A DNA stretch of 9,624 nucleotides, from assembly GCA_937967875.1 (NCBI GenBank), contig CALBTQ010000149.1:1-9624 (forward strand), given 5' to 3'. Both the position numbers and the translations under genes were made by a program. The notes under the pieces were generated by a model that saw only the letters and a program-made list of their open reading frames with translations, made no database searches and was not told where the DNA came from. This DNA is from an uncultured Pseudomonadota bacterium. GTDB taxonomy: Bacteria; Lernaellota; Lernaellaia; Lernaellales; Lernaellaceae. Shown piece by piece: positions 1-7,555 of the stretch; the first letter of the stretch is position 1, and every line of letters starts with the position of its first letter.

Positions 1-46
1 ACCACCGAGATCTACACTCTTTCCCTACACGACGCTCTTCCGATCT
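1..46 (+). other. Illumina TruSeq universal (P5/read-1 side) adapter remnant
   Basis: Not genomic. The 46 nt match the TruSeq universal adapter lacking its first 12 nt and end in the canonical GCTCTTCCGATCT. No i5 index sits between the P5 part and the read-1 primer part, as in the older single-index design. Genomic sequence starts at 47. On the minus strand the adapter supplies the last codons and the TAG stop (25-27) of the Lon-like reading frame. Confidence 0.98.
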
Positions 47-1992
47 GGCTTATTCTGCGAATATTTACCGCGAAGATAACCTGACAAAATCAGCATCCCC
101 TTGTCGTGAATCTTGCCGCTGAGCTTGCTCTCGCGTTCGATGTTCACGATGTTGCCCTGCCCCAAGCTGACCTCGGCGGTGATGCGCGAGGGCTTGCCGA
201 AGGCGTACTCGCCGATCGAATACACGGCCAGGCCGTTGACCTGTCCCGTCGTGCCGCCGCTGGAGGTGATCAGCAATTTGCCTTCCTCGATCATCTCCTG
301 CAGCTTGTCTTCGTACAGCGACAGCCGCTCGCGCCGCGATTGCAGCGCCTGGCAGATGTGCTTTTCGTCGATCAGTTTTTTCTTGTCCTTTTCCGCCCAA
401 TAGTTGGCCTCGCGCACGATGTCGGCCAGAATCGAGAACCGCGTGGACAGCTTCTTCTGCTTGCCGGTCATGCGCACGCCTTCCTCGACCAGCGCCGACA
501 CGCCCTTGTTGGTCAGGTGCAGCAGTTTTTCGTCGGTGACGATCTTGTGCAGGAACGACGCGTAGCGGACGATCATCTCCTCGTCCTTCTTCATCTCGTA
601 ATCGAAGTCGGCTTTGATCTTGAAGATCTTCTTGAAGTCCTCGTCGTAGTAGTGCAGGTAGTGAAACAGCCAGTCCTCGCCGATGGCGACGATCTTCACG
701 TTCACCGGCGCCGGTTCGGGTTTGATGCTGGAGATCATCATCCAGTAGAACGCGTCCCACCCTTCGATTTCGAGTTGCCGCGTTTTAAGCATGCGCTTGA
801 GGTTCTTCCACACGCCGGATTCGGAAATCGCATCCAGCAGGTTGATCACCAGAATGCCGCCGTCGGCCTGCAGAATGCTGCCCGCGTGGATCTTGGTGAA
901 GTCGGTCGCCCAACTGCCGTTCTTGGCGATCGTTTTTTCGATGAAGCCGAACAGGTTTTTGTACGACGGCGTGTTTTCGATCACCACCGGCCGCTTCTTC
1001 GTTTTGGAATTGTCCACCGCGACGTTCACCATGAAGTCGGTGAATTCGTCCTTGGTCGGCATTTCCATCATCATCATCGGCGCGGCCTGCGGCTGATCGT
1101 CCTTCTCCTTGAAGCGCGACATATCGCCGAGCACTGCGTCGAGCACTTCGTCGAGATAGGAGTTGACCTCCTTGGACTTGTACTTTTCGCGAATGTCGGT
1201 CAGCAGATCGGCGATGATCTGAATGCCGTAGTCGTGCTCGAGTTTGTTGAGCGCCTCTTTCATCTCCTTTTCGATCTGCCGCACTTTCTTCATCGTGGTT
1301 TCCAGCCCGTTGCGCAACACCGCGTGCTGCTCCTTGAGCTGTGATAGCTTCTCGGGCGGAAAATTGCCGTCGGCCGCCAGGCTTTCCAACTGCTCGAACT
1401 GCACCGGCTGGCTTTCGATCAACGGCAGGATCATCGGCCGCGTGAACGGGCCCATCTGCACCTGGACCATCGCGAAATTTTCGTTCTTGATCGTGTTCTC
1501 GAGCTGCCGGAAATGCTCCTTCTGCAATTCGCGGTAGTTCTCGATGATCGCGTCGCGCTGGTCCTTGTACTCCTGATTTTCGAAGATATTCGGAATGACC
1601 TTTTTCAGGTACTCGACGAACTCCTCCATGTCTTTCTTGAGCATCGAGCCCTTGCCGGCCGGCAGCTTGATGCAGCGCGGCTTCTGGCGGTCGGCAAAAT
1701 TATTGACATAAATGATATCGCTCGGCGGTTCGCTGGCCTTTTCCAGCTTGCCCAGCAACGCCTTGATTGTGGTCATCTTGCCCGTGCCCGACAAACCGGC
1801 CACATAAATATTGTAGCCCGGAGAATCGATGTTCAGACCGACTTCAATCGCCTTGACCGCACGCGACTGTCCCAGTACGCCATCAAGCGGAATAGCATTT
1901 TTCGTCGTCTTGAAGCCGAAGCAGGTCGGTTTGCAACGCCAGCGCAGCGAAATGGGTTTGACGCGGAATTTATCTCGATTGAAAGTCGCCAT
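47..1992 (-). CDS. Lon-like ATP-dependent protease (YcbZ/LonC-like, AAA_32 type), C-terminus cut off by the contig end
   Basis: AAA+ ATPase fused to a Lon-type Ser/Lys protease domain, expected to degrade proteins in the cytoplasm. About 648 genuine residues are present. The P-loop GLSGTGKMT is at 66-74, with Met73 where the Mg-coordinating Thr/Ser normally sits and Thr74 next to it. A long charged helical insertion covers about 115-300. A loose Walker B-like stretch (GGILVINLLD) lies near 378-387, followed by FKIKADFDYEM near 457-467 and a helical lid at 470-570. The start of the Lon protease domain (TTGQVNGLAVYSIG) is near 581. The catalytic Ser and Lys lie beyond the cut; family members run to roughly 800 residues. 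The open frame continues to 25, but its last residues (DRKSVV) are adapter. The ATG at 1992 follows GGAGGA at 2007-2002 with a 9-nt spacer. The family is confident; the exact subfamily is less so. Confidence 0.9.
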
Positions 1993-2001
1993 GTAAAACG
2001 A

Positions 2002-2007
2002 TCCTCC
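2002..2007 (-). promoter_or_regulatory. Strong Shine-Dalgarno site of the Lon-like gene
   Basis: GGAGGA on the minus strand, 9 nt before the ATG at 1992. It fixes the start. A perfect TATAAT lies 2 nt upstream (2015-2010); initiation from that hexamer would fall inside this site. Confidence 0.75.
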
Positions 2008-2025
2008 ACATTATAAAGCTGACGG

Positions 2026-2035
2026 TCATCGATGA
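2026..2035. promoter_or_regulatory. Perfect 10-bp palindrome in the Lon-like gene leader
   Basis: TCATCGATGA is its own reverse complement. It lies just downstream of the predicted initiation point of the Lon-like promoter and upstream of the ribosome site. That position would suit a repressor, but a 10-bp palindrome can occur by chance, so the role is unproven. Confidence 0.25.
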
Positions 2036-2046
2036 ATAACGTTCTC

Positions 2047-2075
2047 TTTATACCAACCGCAACCGAGCGGGGCAA
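2047..2075 (-). promoter_or_regulatory. Candidate sigma70-type promoter of the Lon-like gene
   Basis: On the minus strand, TTGCCC (2075-2070; 4 of 6 to TTGACA) and TATAAA (2052-2047; 5 of 6 to TATAAT) are separated by exactly 17 bp. The -35 box starts at the base after the miaA stop codon. Predicted initiation near 2040 leaves a leader of about 48 nt that keeps the GGAGGA site intact. This would let the protease be transcribed independently of the mutL-miaA unit. No CIRCE-like heat-shock element was seen. Confidence 0.5.
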
Positions 2076-3002
2076 TCATATTGTTAAAAAGCGGGCCGCT
2101 CGCTCCAGGATTTGCTCCCCGGATGCGACGGCGGCGTGCCATAAAATTTCCTTGTCCGCGCCGAACCAGGTGCGCTGGCGTTTGGCGAATTTGCGCGTGG
2201 ACGCTTGCACCCGTCGCACCGCTTCGCTCAGCGGGAATTGCCGGTCGAGAAACTGATGGAGTTCCTTGTAGCCGATGGCCATCTGGCTGGGCAGTTGCGG
2301 GCCGTAGCCGCGCTCGCGCAGGGCGCGCACCTCGTCAAGCCAGCCCTTGTCCATCATCGTCAGCACGCGCCGATCGCAGGCGGCGGCCAAATCGTCGCGC
2401 TCGCGGTACAACCCAATCTTCAAGGTTTCGTAGGGTTCCTCGGCGAAGCGGTGTTCGGCGATCCAGCGGCTGAGCGGCTTGCCGGTCAGGTCGAGCACCT
2501 CCAGCGAACGCTCGATGCGTACGTAATCGCCCGGCTCGACCTGCGCGGCGCGCTCCGGATCGACCTCTTGCAAGCGGCGATACAAGCTGCCCGGTTCGGC
2601 CGCTTCCTGCGCCTTGTACGCGGCGCGCAATTGCGGATCGGCGCTGGGCCCGTCGAACAGCCCTTGCGTCAACGCCTTGATGTACAGCCCGGTGCCGCCC
2701 GCGACGATCGGCACTCGGCCGCGCGCGAGAATTTCCTCGATCGCCGCCTGCGCCATATCCTTGAAGCGCCCGGTGGAAAATGTGTCGTCCGGATCGGCCA
2801 CATCGACCAGGTGGAAAGGCGCCGCGCGCCGCTCGTCCGCGTCGGGCTTGGCCGTGCCGATGTCCATATACCGATAGACCTGCATCGAATCGGCGTTGAC
2901 GATCTCGCCGCCGAAGCGCGCGGCCAGACGCACGGCCAGTTGCGTTTTTCCCGTGGCCGTGGGGCCGCAAACGATCACGATTTGGGGACGAGCGTGGGGC
3001 AT
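2076..3002 (-). CDS. miaA: tRNA dimethylallyltransferase (isopentenyl-tRNA transferase)
   Basis: MiaA transfers the dimethylallyl group from DMAPP to N6 of A37 in tRNAs reading UNN codons, the first step to i6A/ms2i6A. The protein is 308 residues, normal for the family. Motifs numbered from the ATG at 3002: P-loop GPTATGKT 13-20, NADSMQVY 36-43 holding the catalytic Asp of the DSxQxY motif, GTAKP 49-53, FHLVDV 63-68, and GGTGLYIKAL from 102. Near the C-terminus come QMAIGYKE and TRKFAKRQRTWF. A TTG at 3047 would add 15 residues that do not look like a MiaA N-terminus; the ATG at 3002 puts the first beta strand (QIVIVCGPT) where the family has it. The ribosome site is weak (GGGAAA, about 10 nt upstream). 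The gene lies 50 nt after the kelch lipoprotein gene on the same strand. MiaA next to MutL is a common bacterial arrangement, here with two genes between them. Confidence 0.96.
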   Translation of the reverse strand: MPHARPQIVIVCGPTATGKTQLAVRLAARFGGEIVNADSMQVYRYMDIGTAKPDADERRAAPFHLVDVADPDDTFSTGRFKDMAQAAIEEILARGRVPIVAGGTGLYIKALTQGLFDGPSADPQLRAAYKAQEAAEPGSLYRRLQEVDPERAAQVEPGDYVRIERSLEVLDLTGKPLSRWIAEHRFAEEPYETLKIGLYRERDDLAAACDRRVLTMMDKGWLDEVRALRERGYGPQLPSQMAIGYKELHQFLDRQFPLSEAVRRVQASTRKFAKRQRTWFGADKEILWHAAVASGEQILERAARFLTI

Positions 3003-3052
3003 GCAGGCATTATTTCCCGCGGGAGCCTTACCGTTCAAGGCCGACAACGACT

Positions 3053-4594
3053 TTAATCGACGCCGACCACGGAGAAGCGGCCGGTGTCCGGATCGTAAAT
3101 TTCCGCCGTCGAGGCCGGTTCGGGCTGGAAGATGTTGGTCGAGCGATTGCCGCCGGTGACCAGTACGCGTCCGTCGGGCAGCAGCGATTGCCCATGCACC
3201 GTGCGCGACAGGCGCATCGATGCGGTGGCGATGAATGTGCCGCTTTCCGGCTGGAAAACCTCGGCATCGTCGAGGATCGTCTGGTTTTCACCGATGCCGC
3301 CGGTGATCAGCACCGCGCCGTCGGCCAACACGGTGGCGCGATGGCCCGAGCGCGGCCGCGCCAGATCGCCCGTGACGGCGAACAGCGTTTCGCCCGCCGG
3401 GTCGAATATTTCGCTGGCGACGAGAAATTCGTTGGCCGACAGCGTGCCGGTCTGTCCGCCGGCGATCAGCCAACCGCCGTCCGGCAGGGGGCTGGCGGTC
3501 GGGTACAGGCGCGCCTCGATCATTTCGGTTTCATAGCCGACGCGCCCGCTGACGTCGGTCAGCGACAGGTCGTCCAGTTGCACGGCCGCGACATAAGGCA
3601 GCATTTCGTTACCGTCGAAGCCGCCGATCAGATACACCGCATCCTCGCCGAGCACGGCGACATGGCCGTAACGTGAACGCATCAGCGCGTCGGTCAGATC
3701 GGTGAACGTTTCCGCATCCGGATCGAACACGGTCAGCGAATCGAGCGCGTCGACGGAATCGGTGCCGCCGGTGATGAGCACCCGCCCGTCGGGAAGCAGC
3801 GTCGCGGTGTGCAACGCGCGGCCCACGTTCATTTCGCTATCCAGCCGCGTGAAGGAGTTGTCGGCCGGGTCGAAGATTTCCGCTTCGGCCAGCGTCTTGG
3901 CGAAGCCTTCGCGGTAACCGCCGACGATCAGCACGCGCCCGTCGTCCAGCAGCGTGGCCGTATGGGCGAAACGCTCCAGCGACATGCGCGCAACCAGCAT
4001 GGTGAACACGCCGGTCGTCGGATTGTAAATCTCCGCCGTGTCCAATGGACCGCTGTAGCCGATGCCGCCGGTCAGCAGCACGCGGCCGTCGGCGAGCACG
4101 GTCTGCTCGTGCGACAAGCGTCCCTGCACCAGCGAACCGGGCGTGGCGTTGAGTTCGGCCGACTCGGCGTAATTGGGCACCTCGTCGTAACTGATCGCCT
4201 CGTAGAAGTAGGTCTTGCCCTTCTCCACCGTTTCGTCGATGAACACCTCGATCGACGGATCCAGGTTGGCGATCACCGTGCCGTAGCCCAGCGCGTCGCC
4301 GGTCTGATATTCCTGCTCGCGCACGGGGAACGCATCGGGGCTCCGGCCTTCCGCGCGCACCAGTATGACGCCGTACAGGTCTTTGTTGACCTCGGCGTCG
4401 TCCTCGGTGGGCGTATCCCACTCGAGGGTCACGCGGTCGACTTCGGCCTTGGCGGTGAAGGAAAATACGGTCTGCGGCGGCACGTGGTCGGGCACCGTCG
4501 TGTCGTCCTCTTCGATCTGTTCCGGGCAGCCGCTGAGCGCGAAAGCCAGCAGCAACAGCAGCAACAGCCCGATGATCGTATAGTCGCGTCGCAT
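3053..4594 (-). CDS. Kelch-repeat lipoprotein with an FN3-like N-terminal domain
   Basis: A 513-residue predicted lipoprotein. Residues 1-23 form a lipoprotein signal: MRRDY, a hydrophobic core with seven consecutive Leu, then lipobox LSGC with Cys23 as the lipidated residue. An acidic linker follows, then an FN3-like beta domain at about 38-153 (VTLEWDTPTEDD, later KTYFYEAISYDE). Seven kelch-type repeats run from about 162 to the end. Each has a core like DGRVLLTGG followed by AEIYDP and an aromatic strand; their GG pairs sit near 176, 225, 276, 324, 389, 432 and 481. Seven repeats would close one beta-propeller of the galactose-oxidase type, but no catalytic Cys/Tyr copper motif was recognised, so a binding or structural role on the cell envelope is more likely. 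The ATG at 4594 is preferred: AAGGAGA lies 11 nt upstream, whereas the ATG at 4618 would place that site inside the gene. Ligand unknown. Confidence 0.88.
   Translation of the reverse strand: MRRDYTIIGLLLLLLLAFALSGCPEQIEEDDTTVPDHVPPQTVFSFTAKAEVDRVTLEWDTPTEDDAEVNKDLYGVILVRAEGRSPDAFPVREQEYQTGDALGYGTVIANLDPSIEVFIDETVEKGKTYFYEAISYDEVPNYAESAELNATPGSLVQGRLSHEQTVLADGRVLLTGGIGYSGPLDTAEIYNPTTGVFTMLVARMSLERFAHTATLLDDGRVLIVGGYREGFAKTLAEAEIFDPADNSFTRLDSEMNVGRALHTATLLPDGRVLITGGTDSVDALDSLTVFDPDAETFTDLTDALMRSRYGHVAVLGEDAVYLIGGFDGNEMLPYVAAVQLDDLSLTDVSGRVGYETEMIEARLYPTASPLPDGGWLIAGGQTGTLSANEFLVASEIFDPAGETLFAVTGDLARPRSGHRATVLADGAVLITGGIGENQTILDDAEVFQPESGTFIATASMRLSRTVHGQSLLPDGRVLVTGGNRSTNIFQPEPASTAEIYDPDTGRFSVVGVD
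3149..4100 (-). repeat. Seven degenerate DNA repeats encoding kelch blades, period about 143-166 bp
   Basis: A GCCGCCGGTGATCAGCAC-like block followed by a CCGTCGG-like block recurs near 3149, 3296, 3454, 3620, 3763, 3918 and 4063. Each copy encodes the DGRVLLTGG core of one blade. The copy near 3620 is the most diverged. Nucleotide similarity between blades is visible by eye, so the repeats could recombine or confuse short-read assembly. Confidence 0.7.
4547..4567. repeat. Short tandem repeat (CAGCAGCAA, 2.3 copies) coding the poly-Leu core of a signal peptide
   Basis: Two full 9-bp units plus CAG. On the minus strand it reads CTG/TTG codons and gives seven Leu in the hydrophobic core of the kelch lipoprotein signal peptide. 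Gain or loss of a unit would keep the frame and change the core length by three residues. Confidence 0.75.
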
Positions 4595-4667
4595 AGCGTC
4601 GAATGTCTCCTTGTGCATCGTCAGGCGCCGATGGTACACGGCCCGCGCGCCCGGATCAATCGTCGTT

Positions 4668-5633
4668 CTATTCTTTTCGGTGGTTGTTGCCCAGGTCGCG
4701 CAGCATGTCCGGATCGCGCAGCACGGTCAGCGCCGCGAGGTACGGATTGACCTCGCCCTCGCGCACCCGGCGCACCAACTCGTCCAGCGCGCCGCTCGTC
4801 GATCCCTCGTGGATGCGCTCGCTGATCTCCCGGGTGAGCACCTCGGTGAATTCGGTGACGTGCCCGAGTTTGAGCAGTTCGTCGTGCCCGGCATTTTCCC
4901 GCAAATAGGCGCGATGCTTTTCCACGCTTTCCATCAGCTCTTCGACGCCCTGGTTTTCGCGGGCGATCGTCGTGAGCACCGGCGGGATCCACCCGGTGGG
5001 ACGCGACAGGTCGATCATCGTCAGCAGTTCGCGCACGAGCTGATCGGCGCCCTGGCGGTCGTACTTGTTGACGACGAAGATATTGGCGATTTCGGTCAGA
5101 CCGGCCTTCATCGTCTGGATCGTGTCGCCGCTTTCGGGCACGAAGACTACTACCACCGTATGCGCCAACTCCATGATGTCCAGTTCGGTCTGGCCCACGC
5201 CGACCGTTTCGACCAGCACCAGGTCGAAACCCGCCGCGTCCAGCAGCCGCACCACTTCGCGCGTGGCCAGGCTCAAGCCGCCGTGGCAGCCGCGCGTGCC
5301 CAGCGAGCGGATGAACACGCCCTCGTCCATCGCGTGGTCGCCCATGCGGATGCGGTCGCCCAGCAGCGCGCCGCCGCTAAACGGGCTGGACGGGTCGATC
5401 GCCACGATGCCCACGCGTTTGCCCTGCTTGCGGTACTGTTTGATCAGCTTGTCGACCAGCGTCGATTTGCCCGCGCCCGGCGGGCCGGTGATGCCCAGCA
5501 CGTAAGCGTTGCCGGCGTGTTCGTACACCCGCTCCATGATCTCCGGCAACGAGGGATGCCGGCTTTCAATCAGCGTGATCAGCCGCGCCAACGCCCGCAC
5601 GTCGCCGGCCCGCATGCGCTCGACTAATTCCAC
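4668..5633 (-). CDS. meaB: Methylmalonyl-CoA mutase-associated GTPase MeaB (ArgK/YgfD family)
   Basis: G3E-family GTPase that loads and protects the B12-dependent methylmalonyl-CoA mutase. About 321 residues from the GTG at 5633, matching the family. Motifs: Walker A GPPGAGKST 50-58, DPSSPFSGGALLGDR 80-94, the family signature FIRSLGTRGCHGGLS near 107-121, ETVGVGQTE 142-150, guanine-specificity NKYD 189-192 and TTIARENQG near 221-229. Start: GAGGAGA (5645-5639) sits 5 nt before the GTG at 5633; the GTG at 5636 shares its first base with the last base of the mutL TAG and is also possible. Either gives an N-terminus like known members (VELVERMRAGD...LITLIESRHP). A longer frame from a TTG at 5708 would overlap mutL by 73 nt and is not needed. 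The mutase is not in the window. Translation is probably coupled to mutL. Confidence 0.93.
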   Translation of the reverse strand: MELVERMRAGDVRALARLITLIESRHPSLPEIMERVYEHAGNAYVLGITGPPGAGKSTLVDKLIKQYRKQGKRVGIVAIDPSSPFSGGALLGDRIRMGDHAMDEGVFIRSLGTRGCHGGLSLATREVVRLLDAAGFDLVLVETVGVGQTELDIMELAHTVVVVFVPESGDTIQTMKAGLTEIANIFVVNKYDRQGADQLVRELLTMIDLSRPTGWIPPVLTTIARENQGVEELMESVEKHRAYLRENAGHDELLKLGHVTEFTEVLTREISERIHEGSTSGALDELVRRVREGEVNPYLAALTVLRDPDMLRDLGNNHRKE

Positions 5634-5635
5634 CA

Positions 5636-7477
5636 CTATCTCCTCGCGAAAGCGCGTTCGATTTCGTCCAGTGGGTATTCCCGCACCGTCGGTCTGCCGT
5701 GAGGACAATTCATTGGTTGTTCACAGTGGTCGAGACCGTGCAATATCTCCCGCATCTGGGTCATCGTCAAGGCCTGTCCGGCGCGGATCGAGCCGTGGCA
5801 GGCGGCCAAAATGAGGATCGCCTCCAGCCGCTCGGCCGGTTTGCCGATCGTCCCGGTTTCGCGCACATGCTCCAAGCAGTCGAGCACCAGCAGACGCGCA
5901 TCGCCGTCGGTGAGCATCGCGGGCACCGCTTCGATGCGCCAGGCGTCCTGGCCGAAGGAAGTCACCACCACGCCCAGGCGCGCCAGGTCGTCGATGATTT
6001 TCTCCAGTGCGCGCGACTCGACCGGCCGCAATTCCAGCGCGATGGGCAGCAGCAGGTTCTGCACGTTGACCGCGCCTTCGAGCATCTCGCGGCGCAGACG
6101 CTCGTAGTTGATGCGTTCGTGCGCGGCGTGTTGGTCGATCACAATCATCGAGCCGGCGCCGACCCGGCTTTCGCAGACGATATAGCTATTGTTGAGCTGC
6201 CCGATGATCGCCAACCCTGAAAAACGGCCGATCTCCGGCTCGGGCTCGTCGGCGCGAACGCCGATATCCCAGTCCATTTTGGTAGGCGTGTGGGAAACGC
6301 GCTCGTGAAACAGCGGCGACTGGCTGCGCGCCGGCTCGCGCTCGGGCAGCGGTGAACGCTCCGGATGCGAAGAACGTTCCGGGAAAAACGTCGGCGGTGC
6401 GTCGTTGGCCGGCGCGCGTTCGGGCAAGGGCATCGCAGTGCGCCCGACCTGGGCCAGAAAACCCGCCCCGACCGACGCCACGCCGAACTTGTCGGCCAGC
6501 GCCTGGCGCAACGCCCGCCGCACGCCTTCGAACACGCCTGCCGGCTGCCGGAAACGCACCTCGGCCTTGGCCGGATGCACGTTCACGTCCACCAGCTCGG
6601 GGTCGATCTCCAAATTGAACGCCGCCACCGGATAGCGGCCCCTGATCAGGTGCCCCTCATACGCGCCGGTCACCGAACCGACCAGCAGGCGGTCGCGCAC
6701 GTGCCGCCGGTTGATGTAGGGGAAAATGTGTTTGGCGCTCGACCGGCTGTAATCGGGATTGGAAGCGTAGCCGTGCAAATGGAAAAACGAGGTTTGCAAC
6801 TCGAAGGGAAAAAGCGCGCCGAGCACCTCGCGGCCCAACAGCGCGCCGATGCGTTCGGGAATCGACTCGGCCGCGGCTACGCGCAAAGCGGTCTTTTCGC
6901 CCTCGCGCAATTCGAAATAGACGCCGGGTTGCCACAGCGCCAGCCGGACCAGAGTTTCGGCAATGTGCGCCGTTTCGGTCTTCGGCGAGCGCAGGAACTT
7001 GCGCCGGCCGGGCGTGTTGAAAAACAGGTCGCGCACCTCGATGGACGTGCCTTCGGGTAAGCCCGATTCAACGACCTCGCGCACCTCGCCGCCGGTCGCC
7101 TTGACCGTCACGCCGCTCAGTTGATCGCGTTGACGCGTGGCGATGGTCAGCTTGGAGACCGAGGCAATGGCCGGCAACGCTTCGCCGCGAAATCCCAACG
7201 AGGCGACCCGCCACAGATCGGCCTCGGTGCGGATCTTGCTGGTCGCATGCCGCTCCAGGGCCAGCAGCGCGTCGTCGGGGTTCATCCCCTCGCCGTCGTC
7301 GGTGATGCGGATCGACTGCCGCCCGCCGCTTTGCACCTCGACCACGATGCGCCGCGCGCCGGCATCCAACGAATTTTCCACCAGCTCCTTGACCACCGAG
7401 GCGGGACGTTCGACCACTTCACCGGCGGCGATCTGGTTGGCCAACTGTTCCGGCATGACCCGAATTTTACTGGCCAA
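5636..7477 (-). CDS. mutL: DNA mismatch repair protein MutL with intact endonuclease motifs
   Basis: MutL couples MutS mismatch recognition to strand incision and excision. 613 residues from a TTG at 7477. The GHKL ATPase half has KELVENSLDAGA (catalytic Glu at 31), DDGEGM 60-65, RHATSKI, GFRGEAL 95-101, DLFFNTPGRRKF 150-161 and VDVNVHPAKAEVRF 296-309. A Pro/Glu/Arg-rich linker (PER-type repeats) covers about 336-416. The C-terminal half has DQHAAHERINYE 448-459 (the DQHA-x2-E-x4-E metal site), ACHGSIRAG 559-567 and CPHGRP 591-596, so it should nick DNA itself as in bacteria lacking MutH. Start: GGAGG (7487-7483) lies 5 nt before the TTG, and the product MASKIRVMPEQLANQIAAGEVV aligns with the family N-terminus. 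An upstream TTG at 7519 lies inside a terminator hairpin and is rejected; the ATG at 7456 would remove conserved residues. Confidence 0.96.
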   Translation of the reverse strand: MASKIRVMPEQLANQIAAGEVVERPASVVKELVENSLDAGARRIVVEVQSGGRQSIRITDDGEGMNPDDALLALERHATSKIRTEADLWRVASLGFRGEALPAIASVSKLTIATRQRDQLSGVTVKATGGEVREVVESGLPEGTSIEVRDLFFNTPGRRKFLRSPKTETAHIAETLVRLALWQPGVYFELREGEKTALRVAAAESIPERIGALLGREVLGALFPFELQTSFFHLHGYASNPDYSRSSAKHIFPYINRRHVRDRLLVGSVTGAYEGHLIRGRYPVAAFNLEIDPELVDVNVHPAKAEVRFRQPAGVFEGVRRALRQALADKFGVASVGAGFLAQVGRTAMPLPERAPANDAPPTFFPERSSHPERSPLPEREPARSQSPLFHERVSHTPTKMDWDIGVRADEPEPEIGRFSGLAIIGQLNNSYIVCESRVGAGSMIVIDQHAAHERINYERLRREMLEGAVNVQNLLLPIALELRPVESRALEKIIDDLARLGVVVTSFGQDAWRIEAVPAMLTDGDARLLVLDCLEHVRETGTIGKPAERLEAILILAACHGSIRAGQALTMTQMREILHGLDHCEQPMNCPHGRPTVREYPLDEIERAFARR

Positions 7478-7497
7478 CGCTTCCTCCCTCACCGCGA

Positions 7498-7529
7498 TAA
7501 AAAGAAAAGCCCCCGCCAAAGACGGGGGC
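7498..7529 (-). terminator. Intrinsic terminator after the Cys-rich lipoprotein gene, just before mutL
   Basis: A perfect 7-bp GC stem, GCCCCCG (7509-7515) with CGGGGGC (7523-7529), and a 7-nt loop. On the minus strand it is followed directly by TTTTCTTTTTAT. The plus strand has no T-tract after the stem, so it acts on minus-strand transcripts. It lies 55 nt past the lipoprotein stop and only about 20 nt before the mutL start. Confidence 0.82.
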
Positions 7530-7555
7530 CTTAGTCAGCACTTGAATCGTCATGG

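Noticed and set aside
1066..1077. (CAT)4 repeat as a functional microsatellite
   Set aside because: It simply encodes four Met in a flexible linker of the Lon-like protein; too short to treat as unstable.
106..1344. Long plus-strand open frame of 412 codons opposite the Lon-like gene
   Set aside because: Low-complexity His/Val/Leu/Arg-rich product with no family features; it is a GC-driven antisense shadow of a well-supported gene.
3015..3024. Palindrome TCCCGCGGGA between the kelch gene and miaA as a terminator or operator
   Set aside because: Only 10 bp, no T-tract, and easily produced by chance in GC-rich DNA.
3149..4100. Periodic repeats considered as a CRISPR array
   Set aside because: The period is irregular (143-166 bp), copies are degenerate, and all lie in frame in a kelch coding sequence.
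2205..5627. Several plus-strand open frames (2205-3056, 3188-3676, 3809-4750, 4611-5627)
   Set aside because: All lie antisense to miaA, the kelch gene or meaB and give Arg/Gln/Ala/His-rich products without motifs or ribosome sites.
5637..5708. Upstream TTG start for meaB at 5708
   Set aside because: It would overlap conserved MutL coding sequence by 73 nt; GTG codons at the mutL stop have a good ribosome site and match family N-termini.
6365..7060. Plus-strand frame opposite mutL
   Set aside because: Antisense to conserved MutL coding sequence; no recognisable domain.
7478..7519. Upstream TTG start for mutL at 7519
   Set aside because: It lies inside the terminator stem and adds a hydrophobic tail absent from MutL; the TTG at 7477 has a proper ribosome site.
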